Below are positions 19,170-27,284 of a stretch of 64,000 nucleotides of DNA, one piece after another. The position numbers were made by a program, and so were the translations under genes. Position 1 is the first letter of the stretch. The number at the start of each line of letters is the position of its first letter. Under the pieces are notes generated by a model. That model did not search any database. It had not been told where the DNA came from and was given only the letters and a program-made list of their open reading frames with translations. The stretch is from assembly GCF_000423005.1 (NCBI RefSeq), contig NZ_AUHD01000001.1:372001-436000 (forward strand). The letters are read 5' to 3'. Origin of the DNA: Gelidibacter mesophilus DSM 14095. GTDB taxonomy: Bacteria; Bacteroidota; Bacteroidia; Flavobacteriales; Flavobacteriaceae.

Positions 19170-19520
19170 ATGAACATTTTTGAATCTATAAATAATACCT
19201 CCAATAAAGCATCAGATATTGGTGAAAGATATATTGATAAATCTTACGAATATTTCAAATTAAAAGTCTTTCAGCAATTGTCCTACACCATTAGTATGGC
19301 AGGCAAAGCGCTTATAATTGGTGCTGTATTATTTATAGGTTTAATTTTATTGGCTATAGCTGGTGCTATTGCCATTGGTGAACTTCTACAAAGCTATGCT
19401 TTAGGTTATCTTATAGTGGGAGCACTATTTTTAATCATCGCTTTCATTATCTACAAGGTAAGATATCTAGTTGATGCCAGAATAATTAGTAAGTTACAAT
19501 CCAAATTCTTTAAATCATAA
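19170..19520 (+). CDS. Holin-superfamily-III-like small membrane protein
   Basis: 116 residues. An N-terminal amphipathic part is followed by two membrane helices (about 44-70 and 75-96) separated by ELLQSYALG, then a basic tail. The arrangement resembles the holin-X/phage-holin-family proteins often found beside YtxH in Bacteroidota. A lysis role is unlikely here; an envelope-stress role is inferred from the neighbours. Confidence 0.65.
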   Translation: MNIFESINNTSNKASDIGERYIDKSYEYFKLKVFQQLSYTISMAGKALIIGAVLFIGLILLAIAGAIAIGELLQSYALGYLIVGALFLIIAFIIYKVRYLVDARIISKLQSKFFKS

Positions 19521-19523
19521 CTC

Positions 19524-19727
19524 ATGAAAACCTATAAATCGTTTGACGAAATCGACTATGATTTAAATCGGCTGAGCCTTGAAAAACAAATTGCTTGGGA
19601 AGAGATTAAAGGTCTAAAGAATGATTTTCAGGAAGATATGAAACCTCTTAACTGGGTGAACACTGGATTGAAGTTTGCTGGAAAATATGGTGTTCTTGTA
19701 CTGCTTAAAAAGTTGATTAGAAGATAA
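19524..19727 (+). CDS. Small protein, DUF6327-like
   Basis: 67 residues starting 3 bases after the holin-like gene. It begins MKTYKSFDEIDYDLNRLSLE, has a charged helical middle, and ends in a short hydrophobic segment plus LIRR. I recall similar small proteins next to YtxH/holin genes in flavobacteria, but no function is known. Confidence 0.6.
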   Translation: MKTYKSFDEIDYDLNRLSLEKQIAWEEIKGLKNDFQEDMKPLNWVNTGLKFAGKYGVLVLLKKLIRR

Positions 19728-19741
19728 TTTTATTATCTTTT

Positions 19742-20779
19742 TTATTCAGTCTCTTCCACATTCACCATCACAACCTGCTTTCTAAATTCGTGAGGAGTCA
19801 TTTCATACTTCTCCTTGAATATTTTCGAAAAATAACTTCTACTTGTAAATCCTATGGTATATACAATTTGAGAAATGTTCAGATCGGTGGTGTTCATTAA
19901 ATCTCGCGCAGCTTCTAAGCGCACGTGCCTTATATATTCGGTGACTGTTCTTGCGTATAGAAACTTGAATCCCTCCTGTAATTTAGCTTGAGAAAGACCA
20001 GAATCTTTAGATATTTGATCTAAATTATAATTTAATGAGGGATCATCCAATATTTTCTTTGCATGACGCCTAATAATCTTTAGCTCATCTTTTAAGAGAG
20101 TGCTTGGGATGACATCGTTATTTTGGTATTTATCATGTCGAGCAATGTGCATGGAGAGTAAATGATATACTTCCCCTTCAATATGCAGAACACGTGTCAT
20201 TCCTTCCGTTTTTAAATCGCGTAAAGTTTTTACGTAGTCCTCCATTTTTAAATGAATAGGACCATAATAGGCAAATTCCTTTTCATCTTTATCATCTACA
20301 AAAACCCGATAAAGATTTTCATTAAGTTCAGAAAGTTGGTTATTACGTTTTTTAAGAAACTCCTTCCGGACAATTCGAATGTTGTTGAGAATGATATGAA
20401 TGTCCTTGGGTAAAAACGAGTAGAGTTTTAAGCCTGTTTTGGAAACGATGATGGACGAATGAAATTGTTCAACGGTTTGAAACTGCGTTTCATTCTCGAA
20501 TCTGGTTCTGTAGCACCCTTGAGAACAATACGTAAAATGTATGGGATTAGAGCTTCCGTTATCGCTAACGAACAAAACGTCTTCAAAAAAAATAGCATCA
20601 ATCTCGAGCAAGCTTACTCCCCAATCAAATGAAATACATCTCACACACCCTTTCGCGGTATCATTATCAAACGCTAAGGTGTATTCACCCCAACGTTCAG
20701 AAATCTCACCCCCAAAATAACTTTGCATTTGTTTAACTGCACCTTCGGTGGTCTCTGCACTTAGAATTACATTTATCAT
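19742..20779 (-). CDS. AraC-family transcriptional regulator
   Basis: 345 residues. The C-terminal double helix-turn-helix is clear (YNLDQISKDSGLSQAKLQEG, then NISQIVYTIGFTSRSYFSKI and FKEKYEMTPHEFRKQ). The N-terminal half is a beta-rich sensory-type domain with three cysteines (Cys41/44 in GCVRC and a later CSQGC). It is convergent with the YtxH operon and faces the DUF2383-like gene across a long gap, so it is a plausible regulator of the stress group; this is inferred from position only. Confidence 0.88.
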   Translation of the reverse strand: MINVILSAETTEGAVKQMQSYFGGEISERWGEYTLAFDNDTAKGCVRCISFDWGVSLLEIDAIFFEDVLFVSDNGSSNPIHFTYCSQGCYRTRFENETQFQTVEQFHSSIIVSKTGLKLYSFLPKDIHIILNNIRIVRKEFLKKRNNQLSELNENLYRVFVDDKDEKEFAYYGPIHLKMEDYVKTLRDLKTEGMTRVLHIEGEVYHLLSMHIARHDKYQNNDVIPSTLLKDELKIIRRHAKKILDDPSLNYNLDQISKDSGLSQAKLQEGFKFLYARTVTEYIRHVRLEAARDLMNTTDLNISQIVYTIGFTSRSYFSKIFKEKYEMTPHEFRKQVVMVNVEETE

Positions 20780-21388
20780 AACTTCTCAAAAATTAATAAA
20801 AGGTTGGTTCTTTAAATTTTAAAAATTTAGACAGGTAAAATGAAATGGGGTCAGGTACTTATTGTTAAACAAATATAAATAATGTTTAATCAAGTTCTAC
20901 ATCTGATCAATGTTCTTCACAAATTTATACTATTTCTGTCGTGTCAAAAGGTAAAATTGAATACAGTCAAACTTTTTTGGGATTAAGTACGTTCGCGAAT
21001 TCATATCTCATTAATTTTGAAATATACAAAGAGTTTCATACTCTTTACACTGGTTGGTTAGTTAGGAAGGACGACCTCAGCAACACTTCAAAAATGCTGA
21101 GGTTTTCTTTTGTTTTAAATTTAAGTTTTCTTGACCGTTTCAAATTTATTTTGCCAAGTGGGATACAGAGAATTTTAACTTTAATATCCAGATTGAAATC
21201 CTCATGCTTCAATGCTTTAACATATGGTTGGTTTTTACCTCACTTTTGAAAGTTAACTTTGCGTAATTATGATGCGATCATAACTAATTTTTTAAAGCCG
21301 TTGATAAGGGTTAATTATATTTTGTAATGGATTAATCCCTAATTTATTCGTTTGGTAGTTTTATGACAACCATAAAAACTTAAATACT
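20780..21388. other. 609-bp intergenic region with a terminator but no convincing gene
   Basis: A GTG-started frame at 20941-21249 is open but has no domain, and a strong terminator-like hairpin lies inside it (21075-21116). The region must hold the upstream control of the AraC gene and of the DUF2383-like gene. It could also encode a small RNA ending at the hairpin. Confidence 0.5.
21075..21116 (+). terminator. Orphan intrinsic-type terminator
   Basis: CCTCAGCA pairs perfectly with TGCTGAGG around a 12-base loop, followed by TTTTCTTTTGTTTT. No plus-strand gene ends just upstream, so the transcript it ends is probably a non-coding or leader RNA. Confidence 0.6.
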
Positions 21389-21838
21389 ATGAGTGCTTAC
21401 ACAGATAGATTAGGAAATAAATTAAATGATTTGTTGGAAAAGAACTATGATGCAGAAGAAGGTTTTAAAAAAGCCTCAGAAAATTCTAAGCATGTAGGTC
21501 TTAAATCTTACTTTTCAGGAAAGGCGCAAGAACGTTATAATTTTGGACATGAATTAAAGTCGGAGTTAAAGAATTTAGGACAAGAGCCTGATAAAGGTGG
21601 CAGTGTTACAGGAGCAGCCCACCGTACTTGGATGGAAGTGAAATCATGGTTTTCTTCTGATGACGATGAGTCCATGTTGGAAGAAGCAATTAGAGGCGAG
21701 AAAGCCGCGGTAGAAGAATATAAAGATGTGTTGAGTGATACCGCACTTCCTGGTTCAACTAGACAGCTTTTGGAAACGCAAAAAAACACGATTGAGCACG
21801 GTCTGGTTAATATCAAAAGACTTGAAGATTTAAGTTGA
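21389..21838 (+). CDS. DUF2383/PA2169-type four-helix-bundle protein
   Basis: 149 residues, entirely helical. Recognised by LLEKNYDAEEGFKKASEN, the ferritin-like paired helices with Glu/His positions (YNFGHELKSEL, AIRGEKAAVEEYKDVL) and the central GAAHRTWMEVKSW. These proteins are common near stress genes in environmental bacteria; the function is unknown and metal binding is possible. It is a single gene with its own terminator. Confidence 0.83.
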   Translation: MSAYTDRLGNKLNDLLEKNYDAEEGFKKASENSKHVGLKSYFSGKAQERYNFGHELKSELKNLGQEPDKGGSVTGAAHRTWMEVKSWFSSDDDESMLEEAIRGEKAAVEEYKDVLSDTALPGSTRQLLETQKNTIEHGLVNIKRLEDLS

Positions 21839-21863
21839 TCAATGTAAAAACAGAAAAAGCACC

Positions 21864-21895
21864 AAAAAGACACTAATTTAAGTGTCTTTTTTTTT
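21864..21895 (+). terminator. Intrinsic terminator of the DUF2383-like gene
   Basis: AAAAAGACACT pairs with AGTGTCTTTTT around AATTTA and continues into a run of T. Confidence 0.85.
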
Positions 21896-22020
21896 GCTGA
21901 CCACAATAGTGTGTACTTTTTAGGATTCGCTATTTTGCATTTATTTGCGTTACCAATTGATGCATTCAAGTTAAAAAACACAAGTAAATATGATTTACTT
22001 ACATGTTAATAAATATTGCA

Positions 22021-22674
22021 ATGTTTTATAAAATATCCAATATAGCCAATCGGGAATCCATTGAGAAAAAGTTTCATGTCAACTTTGAGTTTCCTAACCT
22101 TTATAAGCCTCAAGGCGTAATTGATGGCTTAATGGAATCAACGATTTCTGTGATAACTATTTCTGATCCACATAAAGCAGTTTACGCCATCTGGGGGTTG
22201 TTACCAGAAAACTTTGAAGATAATTGGAGTGTTTTTCAGGATGTAGTAAACACTTTAAATGTTAAATTCGAGACGCTTCAAAACGACAATGGATTATACA
22301 TGGATATCCTTGAGAAAAGAAGATGCATTATTTTGTCTACCGGCTTTTTTACCACGTGGCTCACCAATGGTACTGTGGAACGCTGTCATGTACATTTGCC
22401 TGATTTTGAACCATTCGCTATAGCCGGTGTGTTCAATGAACTGAATGATGGTTTTATAACCTGCTCATTAGTAGTGACTCAAATCAATGAATCTTTTAAA
22501 GATGTTCCCAATATCTCAAATTTAAAGCCCCTTGTTTTAAATGATCATGAACTCAAACAATGGTTTGATACCTCAACATCTTTAGCTCAGTTGAAACAAT
22601 TGTGCGTAGAACATCGTTCGATGAAATTTTATTATGAGCCCTATGAAAGTGGACATTTTATCATTAAAACCTGA
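22021..22674 (+). CDS. SRAP/YedK-fold protein lacking catalytic residues (pseudoenzyme)
   Basis: 217 residues from ATG 22021, the start that aligns with Met1 of the family; ATG 22003 is also in frame. The body follows the SOS-response-associated peptidase (YedK/HMCES) pattern: VYAIWGLLPENF, NVKFETL, RRCIILSTGFF, PFAIAGVFNEL and LKPLVLNDHELKQWF. The catalytic Cys2 is Phe2, the Glu of the GxFEW segment is Thr111, and the His before the RPLVL-like stretch is Ser166; Asn80 remains. It should not form the Cys2 crosslink to abasic DNA. It may still bind DNA. Confidence 0.7.
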   Translation: MFYKISNIANRESIEKKFHVNFEFPNLYKPQGVIDGLMESTISVITISDPHKAVYAIWGLLPENFEDNWSVFQDVVNTLNVKFETLQNDNGLYMDILEKRRCIILSTGFFTTWLTNGTVERCHVHLPDFEPFAIAGVFNELNDGFITCSLVVTQINESFKDVPNISNLKPLVLNDHELKQWFDTSTSLAQLKQLCVEHRSMKFYYEPYESGHFIIKT

Positions 22675-22790
22675 ATATTTTGCTTCTTTAGATACCCATT
22701 CTTTATGAGTTAAATTCTGTTTTAATTGCGTTAAGCGCATGAATCCTTATTAATTACCTTTATCATACATTAACTTAAAAACTCAAAATT

Positions 22791-22952
22791 ATGTTACGTT
22801 GGACTATTATTTTTATAGTAATTGCAATTATCGCAGGTATTTTAGGATTTGGCGGTGTCGCTGGAGCTTCTGCTGGTATTGCTAAGATTTTCTTTTTTAT
22901 TTTTATAGTCCTTTTCATTTTATCTCTATTAAGAGGAGGATTAAAAAAATAA
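22791..22952 (+). CDS. DUF1328/YtjA-like 53-residue membrane protein
   Basis: Starts [20 protein letters not shown] and continues with the [13 protein letters not shown] turn and a second helix ending [10 protein letters not shown]. This two-helix hairpin with the Gly/Ala-rich turn is the UPF0391/DUF1328 signature. Function unknown; such genes are common in stress-gene neighbourhoods. It is below normal ORF length limits. Confidence 0.85.
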   Translation: MLRWTIIFIVIAIIAGILGFGGVAGASAGIAKIFFFIFIVLFILSLLRGGLKK

Positions 22953-22987
22953 AAATGTACTTTTAACTTCAAACCAAATATAAAATT

Positions 22988-23155
22988 ATGAAAAAACTAA
23001 TGATGACTTTTATGGTCCTATTTTCTTTAGGAACTGTAATGACAACTTTTACAAGTTGTAGAGAAACGAATAAAAGCGGTGTTGAAAAAGCGGCTGATGA
23101 CGTAGGAGATGCAATTGATGACGTTGTGGATGATGTTGAAGACGCTGTCAACTAA
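22988..23155 (+). CDS. Small acidic lipoprotein, 55 residues
   Basis: Signal peptide with a lipobox at Cys24 (TFTSC). The mature part is about 32 residues, with DD/EA repeats (KAADDVGDAIDDVVDDVEDA) that would form one very acidic amphipathic helix. Size and layout recall entericidin-like peptides, but the charge is opposite to most. It starts 35 bases after the DUF1328-like gene and is followed by a strong terminator. Confidence 0.7.
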   Translation: MKKLMMTFMVLFSLGTVMTTFTSCRETNKSGVEKAADDVGDAIDDVVDDVEDAVN

Positions 23156-23185
23156 TAAATGTAAAGTTTGCATTTATATAATAAG

Positions 23186-23222
23186 AAAAAGAGGCCATTA
23201 TTTATAAATGGCCTCTTTTTTT
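23186..23222. terminator. Bidirectional terminator
   Basis: AAAAAGAGGCCATT pairs with AATGGCCTCTTTTT around ATTTATA. It ends the small-lipoprotein transcript and overlaps the last bases of the minus-strand gene that follows. Confidence 0.9.
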
Positions 23223-23616
23223 AGTGAATACTTTTACTATCCGGTTCAATATATTTGATAAAATCAGATGGCGATTCAAGTTGCACATATTTTTTGCCTA
23301 TAATAGCAATTGGTTTAGATAATACAATAGGATTCTTATCAAGGATTTTTAACCAATCGTCAGCATCTAAATCAACGCGTTTATCGTAATGCTGAGTGAA
23401 ATCTGGATGCTCCTTGTTGATCAGTCCTGAAACAGGAACTCCTAAGCCTTTAGCCAATTCTGTCCATTGGGTTCCTGTAACCGTAGTTTTGGATATGTCT
23501 ATCGTTAAAATTTTTCTTTCTGAAGCTAATACATATGCTTGTATTTGTTTACCTATAGAACTTTCAGAATGAAAATATAATTTTATTTCATTGTTATCTG
23601 TTGAAATCACGCCCAT
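23221..23616 (-). CDS. ArsC/Spx-fold protein without the catalytic cysteine
   Basis: 131 residues. The C-terminal part matches the ArsC family (GLGVPVSGLINKEHPDF, DDWLKILDKNPIVLSKPIAI, IGKKYVQL). The N-terminal active-site loop, where ArsC has its Cys, reads HSESSIGKQ, and there is no cysteine anywhere in the protein. Arsenate reduction and Spx-like redox sensing are therefore unlikely. I recall close relatives in other flavobacteria, so the loss is probably old and the protein has another role. Confidence 0.75.
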   Translation of the reverse strand: MGVISTDNNEIKLYFHSESSIGKQIQAYVLASERKILTIDISKTTVTGTQWTELAKGLGVPVSGLINKEHPDFTQHYDKRVDLDADDWLKILDKNPIVLSKPIAIIGKKYVQLESPSDFIKYIEPDSKSIH

Positions 23617-23810
23617 TCGAATTTAAAATTAAAATTAGTTTTGATTATTATGTCAATATGTCGCTAGTAGTTAGGGTATTATTGGAATTGACATCCGGTT
23701 CCCGCCAACTACTAAATATATAAAAAAAAGTTTAAAATTTGGTATTGTCTGAACCAATTGTTACATAATAACTTTTAATGATATTAATGGAAGTATTGCT
23801 GCAAAATTTC

Positions 23811-23818
23811 TATTTTTG
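23811..23818 (+). promoter_or_regulatory. Candidate -7 element of trxB
   Basis: TATTTTTG matches TANNTTTG 23 bases before the trxB ATG at 23842. The -33 partner is not clear. Confidence 0.4.
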
Positions 23819-23841
23819 TAAGTTCTAAACTTATTATAATT

Positions 23842-24822
23842 ATGTCAGATTCAATTGAAAGAGTAAAATGCCTGATTATAGGTTCAGGGCCAGCAGGTTA
23901 TACTGCAGCAATCTATGCGGCACGAGCTAATATGTATCCCGTACTTTACCAAGGAACACAGCCAGGAGGGCAATTGACAACTACCAATGATGTTGAAAAC
24001 TTTCCAGGATATCCCGATGGTATTACAGGCCCCGAAATGATGATAGAGTTACAAAAACAAGCCGAACGTTTTGGAACTGACGTAAGAGATGGTTGGATAT
24101 CTAAAGTTGATTTCTTGGGAGATGTGCATAAGGTATGGGTTCAAGATGATAAAGAAATTCACTGTGAGACTGTGATTATTTCTACAGGCGCAACAGCAAT
24201 GTATCTTGGATTACCTTCAGAACAAAAATATTTACAATTGGGTGGAGGTGTTTCCGCTTGTGCAGTTTGTGATGGATTTTTCTATAGAAATCAAGAAGTT
24301 GTGATCGTAGGCGCCGGAGATTCTGCGTGTGAAGAAGCTCATTACCTGTCCAAACTTTGTAAAAAAGTTACAATGTTAGTAAGACGTGATGAGTTTAGAG
24401 CCTCACAAATTATGCAGGCAAGAGTAAAGAATACTCCAAATATCGAAATATTGTATAATACCAATACTGATGAAGTTCTAGGTGATGGACAAGTAGTGAC
24501 TGGTGTCAGAGTCAAAAATAATATCACAGATGAGGTGCATGAAATACCAGCAACAGGATTTTTTGTGGCCATTGGACATAAACCAAATACCGATATTTTT
24601 AAAGGCTTCTTGGATTTAGATCCAACAGGTTATATTATCAATGTACCAGGGACTTCCAAAACAAATATAGATGGGGTATTTGTTTCTGGTGATGCGGCGG
24701 ACCATGTTTACAGGCAAGCTATTACAGCAGCAGGAACGGGTTGTATGGCGGCATTGGATGCTGAACGTTATTTAGCATCGATTGACTCGACATTTGAGGT
24801 TAATACTGCTACCAACTATTAA
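23842..24822 (+). CDS. trxB: Thioredoxin-disulfide reductase
   Basis: 326 residues. FAD motif IIGSGPAGYTAA near residue 12, redox pair Cys140-Ala-Val-Cys143, NADPH-binding GAGDSACEEA and the C-terminal FAD contact GDAADHVYRQA are all in place. It reduces thioredoxin with NADPH in the cytoplasm. Length is normal. A strong terminator follows. Confidence 0.96.
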   Translation: MSDSIERVKCLIIGSGPAGYTAAIYAARANMYPVLYQGTQPGGQLTTTNDVENFPGYPDGITGPEMMIELQKQAERFGTDVRDGWISKVDFLGDVHKVWVQDDKEIHCETVIISTGATAMYLGLPSEQKYLQLGGGVSACAVCDGFFYRNQEVVIVGAGDSACEEAHYLSKLCKKVTMLVRRDEFRASQIMQARVKNTPNIEILYNTNTDEVLGDGQVVTGVRVKNNITDEVHEIPATGFFVAIGHKPNTDIFKGFLDLDPTGYIINVPGTSKTNIDGVFVSGDAADHVYRQAITAAGTGCMAALDAERYLASIDSTFEVNTATNY

Positions 24823-24862
24823 ATACCAATATATAAATTTAAAAATTTTATCCTAATAATTT

Positions 24863-24912
24863 AAAAATGCCTAAGGTTATAGTTGCAAACTATACATTAG
24901 GCATTTTTTTTT
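24863..24912. terminator. Terminator between convergent trxB and the poxB-like gene
   Basis: AAAAATGCCTAA pairs with TTAGGCATTTTT, with an inner TATAGTT/AACTATA stem, followed by a T-run. Confidence 0.9.
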
Positions 24913-25095
24913 ACACACAAAATATAAAATTTAATTCATTATACCAATGACATTTCAATGTTGAATCGCTATGATTCATCAGTTTTCTTGATGACCTCAT
25001 TTAAAAGAAGTAAATAGTCTTTTAAGGGTTTTGATGCAGATTGACGGATTTGTGAATTTGTGAATCCAGAAAGTTTTTATAATTTATTCAAACTG

Positions 25096-26835
25096 CTAGA
25101 ACAGTTCTTTCAAATATTTCATATTGGATTTTGCGGTATCAATCACGTCCGCCGCTTGGCCATTCAACATTAATTTACCCATGCTTTTTGCAAAGCCTTT
25201 TACTTGACTAAATTCAAGTTTTGGAGGCATGGCTAACGCATCTGGATCTGTAAAAATATTAACTAGGGCAGGACCATTATGAGCCAAGGCTTCCTGCAAA
25301 GTGTTTTTTACATCCTTGCATTCACTGACACTCCATGATTTAATGTCCATGGCCTCAGCAACCATTGCAAAATCTGGATTTTTCATGTCAGTTTGCCATT
25401 GGGGATATCCAGCCACTTGCATTTCCAATTTAACCATGCCTAAAGAGCGATTATTGAAAATAATGATTTTAACTGGGATGTTATATTGGCTTATAGTCAT
25501 TAAGTCGCCCAAAAGCATACTTATGCCACCGTCTCCGCATAAGGCAATAACTTGTCGATCTGGTCTGGAAAGTCCTGCACCGATAGCCATAGGCATAGCG
25601 TTAGCCATTGAGCCATGATTAAAGGAACCGGTGAGGTATCGGTCGCGTTTTCCCTTAATATAACGGGCAGCCCAGACGGCAGACATTCCTGTATCCACGG
25701 TGAAAATAGCATCGTCTGCCGCAATGTCGTCAATAACAGACGCTACAAACTCAGGATGTATATTTTTTTCCTTGGATTTTTCTTGTACATAAGATGCATA
25801 TTTTTCCTCTTGCTCATCGTGCAATTTTCGCATACCCTTTAAAAATCCATCGTCGGATTTTTTCTCCAATAAGGGAAGCAATACTTCAATGGTATCCTTA
25901 ATGTTTCCGGCATAGCCATAATCCACTTTGGCGCGGCGTCCAATGCGTTCAGGTTTATGATCTATTTGTATAATGGTATTTTCTTCTGGTATAAAATCGC
26001 TATAAGGAAAATCCGTTCCTAATAAAATGACCAAATCAGCATCGTGCATGGCTTGAAATCCTGATTTGCTGCCCAGTAAACCGTTTAAACCTATAGCATA
26101 GGGATTGTTGATTTTGTCAAAAAATATTTTTCCGCGGAAACTGTAGCCCATAGGCGCATTTAATTTTTCCGAAAGTAGCATCGCTTCTTTCTGTGCGTCT
26201 TTGCAACCGTAACCGCAAAATAACATCACTTTTTTATTGGAATTAATAACCTTAGCCAACTCTTGCATGTCTTCCTTTCCTGGAGTAAGAATAGAGTTGG
26301 TATAGTAGTTTTTATGAGAAGTGCTGACCTTTTCAACATCGGCCTCAGATACATCACCGGGCAAACCGACGACTGCAACGCCTTTCTTCTGGATAGCATG
26401 TTGAATGGCCGATTGGAATGCCTGGGCCGCTTGTTGTGGTGTGTTTGCCATTACACAGTATTTGCTACAATCGTCAAAGAGTTTGACGACATTGGTCTCC
26501 TGAAAATTTTCCACTCCAATTTTATTGGCGTTTATTGTGGTGGCAATAGCTATTACCGGGTTGCCAGAGCGGTTTGCGTCGTACAGGCCGTTGATCAAAT
26601 GGACATGACCCGGACCACTACTGCCCATACAACAACCAATACCATCAAGTTCAGCATCCATGGAAGCGGCATAGGCGCCAGCTTCTTCATGGCGCACGTG
26701 AATCCACTCCAGCCGCCCATCACGCCGCACGGCATCATTAATAGGGTTTAAACTATCTCCGGTAACTGCATATAATCTTTTAACCCCTGCATTTACCAGA
26801 TTCTCTACTAATAAATCAGCTACATTTTTTGCCAT
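25096..26835 (-). CDS. poxB: Thiamine-diphosphate enzyme, pyruvate oxidase/dehydrogenase (PoxB) type
   Basis: 579 residues, close to E. coli PoxB length. The N-terminal catalytic Glu region (IHVRHEEAGAYAASMDAE), HLINGLYDANRSGNP, GLPGDVSE and the TPP motif LCGDGGISMLLGDL with NNRSLGM are present. The C-terminus (KGFAKSMGKLMLNGQ...) resembles the membrane-associated tail of PoxB. It would convert pyruvate to acetate and CO2 with electrons to FAD/quinone. Acetolactate-synthase-like activity cannot be fully excluded. No operon partner is seen. Confidence 0.82.
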   Translation of the reverse strand: MAKNVADLLVENLVNAGVKRLYAVTGDSLNPINDAVRRDGRLEWIHVRHEEAGAYAASMDAELDGIGCCMGSSGPGHVHLINGLYDANRSGNPVIAIATTINANKIGVENFQETNVVKLFDDCSKYCVMANTPQQAAQAFQSAIQHAIQKKGVAVVGLPGDVSEADVEKVSTSHKNYYTNSILTPGKEDMQELAKVINSNKKVMLFCGYGCKDAQKEAMLLSEKLNAPMGYSFRGKIFFDKINNPYAIGLNGLLGSKSGFQAMHDADLVILLGTDFPYSDFIPEENTIIQIDHKPERIGRRAKVDYGYAGNIKDTIEVLLPLLEKKSDDGFLKGMRKLHDEQEEKYASYVQEKSKEKNIHPEFVASVIDDIAADDAIFTVDTGMSAVWAARYIKGKRDRYLTGSFNHGSMANAMPMAIGAGLSRPDRQVIALCGDGGISMLLGDLMTISQYNIPVKIIIFNNRSLGMVKLEMQVAGYPQWQTDMKNPDFAMVAEAMDIKSWSVSECKDVKNTLQEALAHNGPALVNIFTDPDALAMPPKLEFSQVKGFAKSMGKLMLNGQAADVIDTAKSNMKYLKELF

Positions 26836-27284
26836 ATTTTTGCTTTTTTCTTAAAGATACTAGCGAAAACTTTACTTTGTGTTAAGAGCGCGTTAATTGT
26901 GGGAGCGTTGATCAGGTAGTACATTTGACGGATTTTATCTTTTATTCACAAAAATCCTCATCGTAAATTAAATGGGAAAGGTCGTTTTTTAAAAGCTCTT
27001 ATGCTCAATTTAGGATTGGTCTCCTCCGTAACCACTAAATGAGAAGAGGCATCATTTATGTGGAGCTTGAAATTTTAACCTTGAGATAGCTTGAGATTGG
27101 GTGAAGTTTATAACTTCAAGGATCCGGATAGTGCTGCACTTAGTTATTATCCAATTAAAATGTGATTGAACTTCTTTCAGACGTCGCTGCAATCGAATAA
27201 CTTGAGTAAAAGGAATTTAATGAACCTAAGGTATTGAATAATACTTTATTTTCTTTAGGAATTCAGGTGGTTATGGCGAAACGA
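26836..27284. other. 449-bp gap, no gene seen
   Basis: No coding frame with a recognisable domain on either strand, and no clear terminator. It must hold the poxB-like promoter on the minus strand. Otherwise I see nothing distinctive. Confidence 0.5.

Noticed and set aside
19170-19520. Prophage holin
   Set aside because: No other phage genes nearby; the gene sits in a stress group with YtxH.
20941-21249. A 102-residue plus-strand frame
   Set aside because: GTG start, no domain, and a strong terminator hairpin falls inside it; better read as non-coding.
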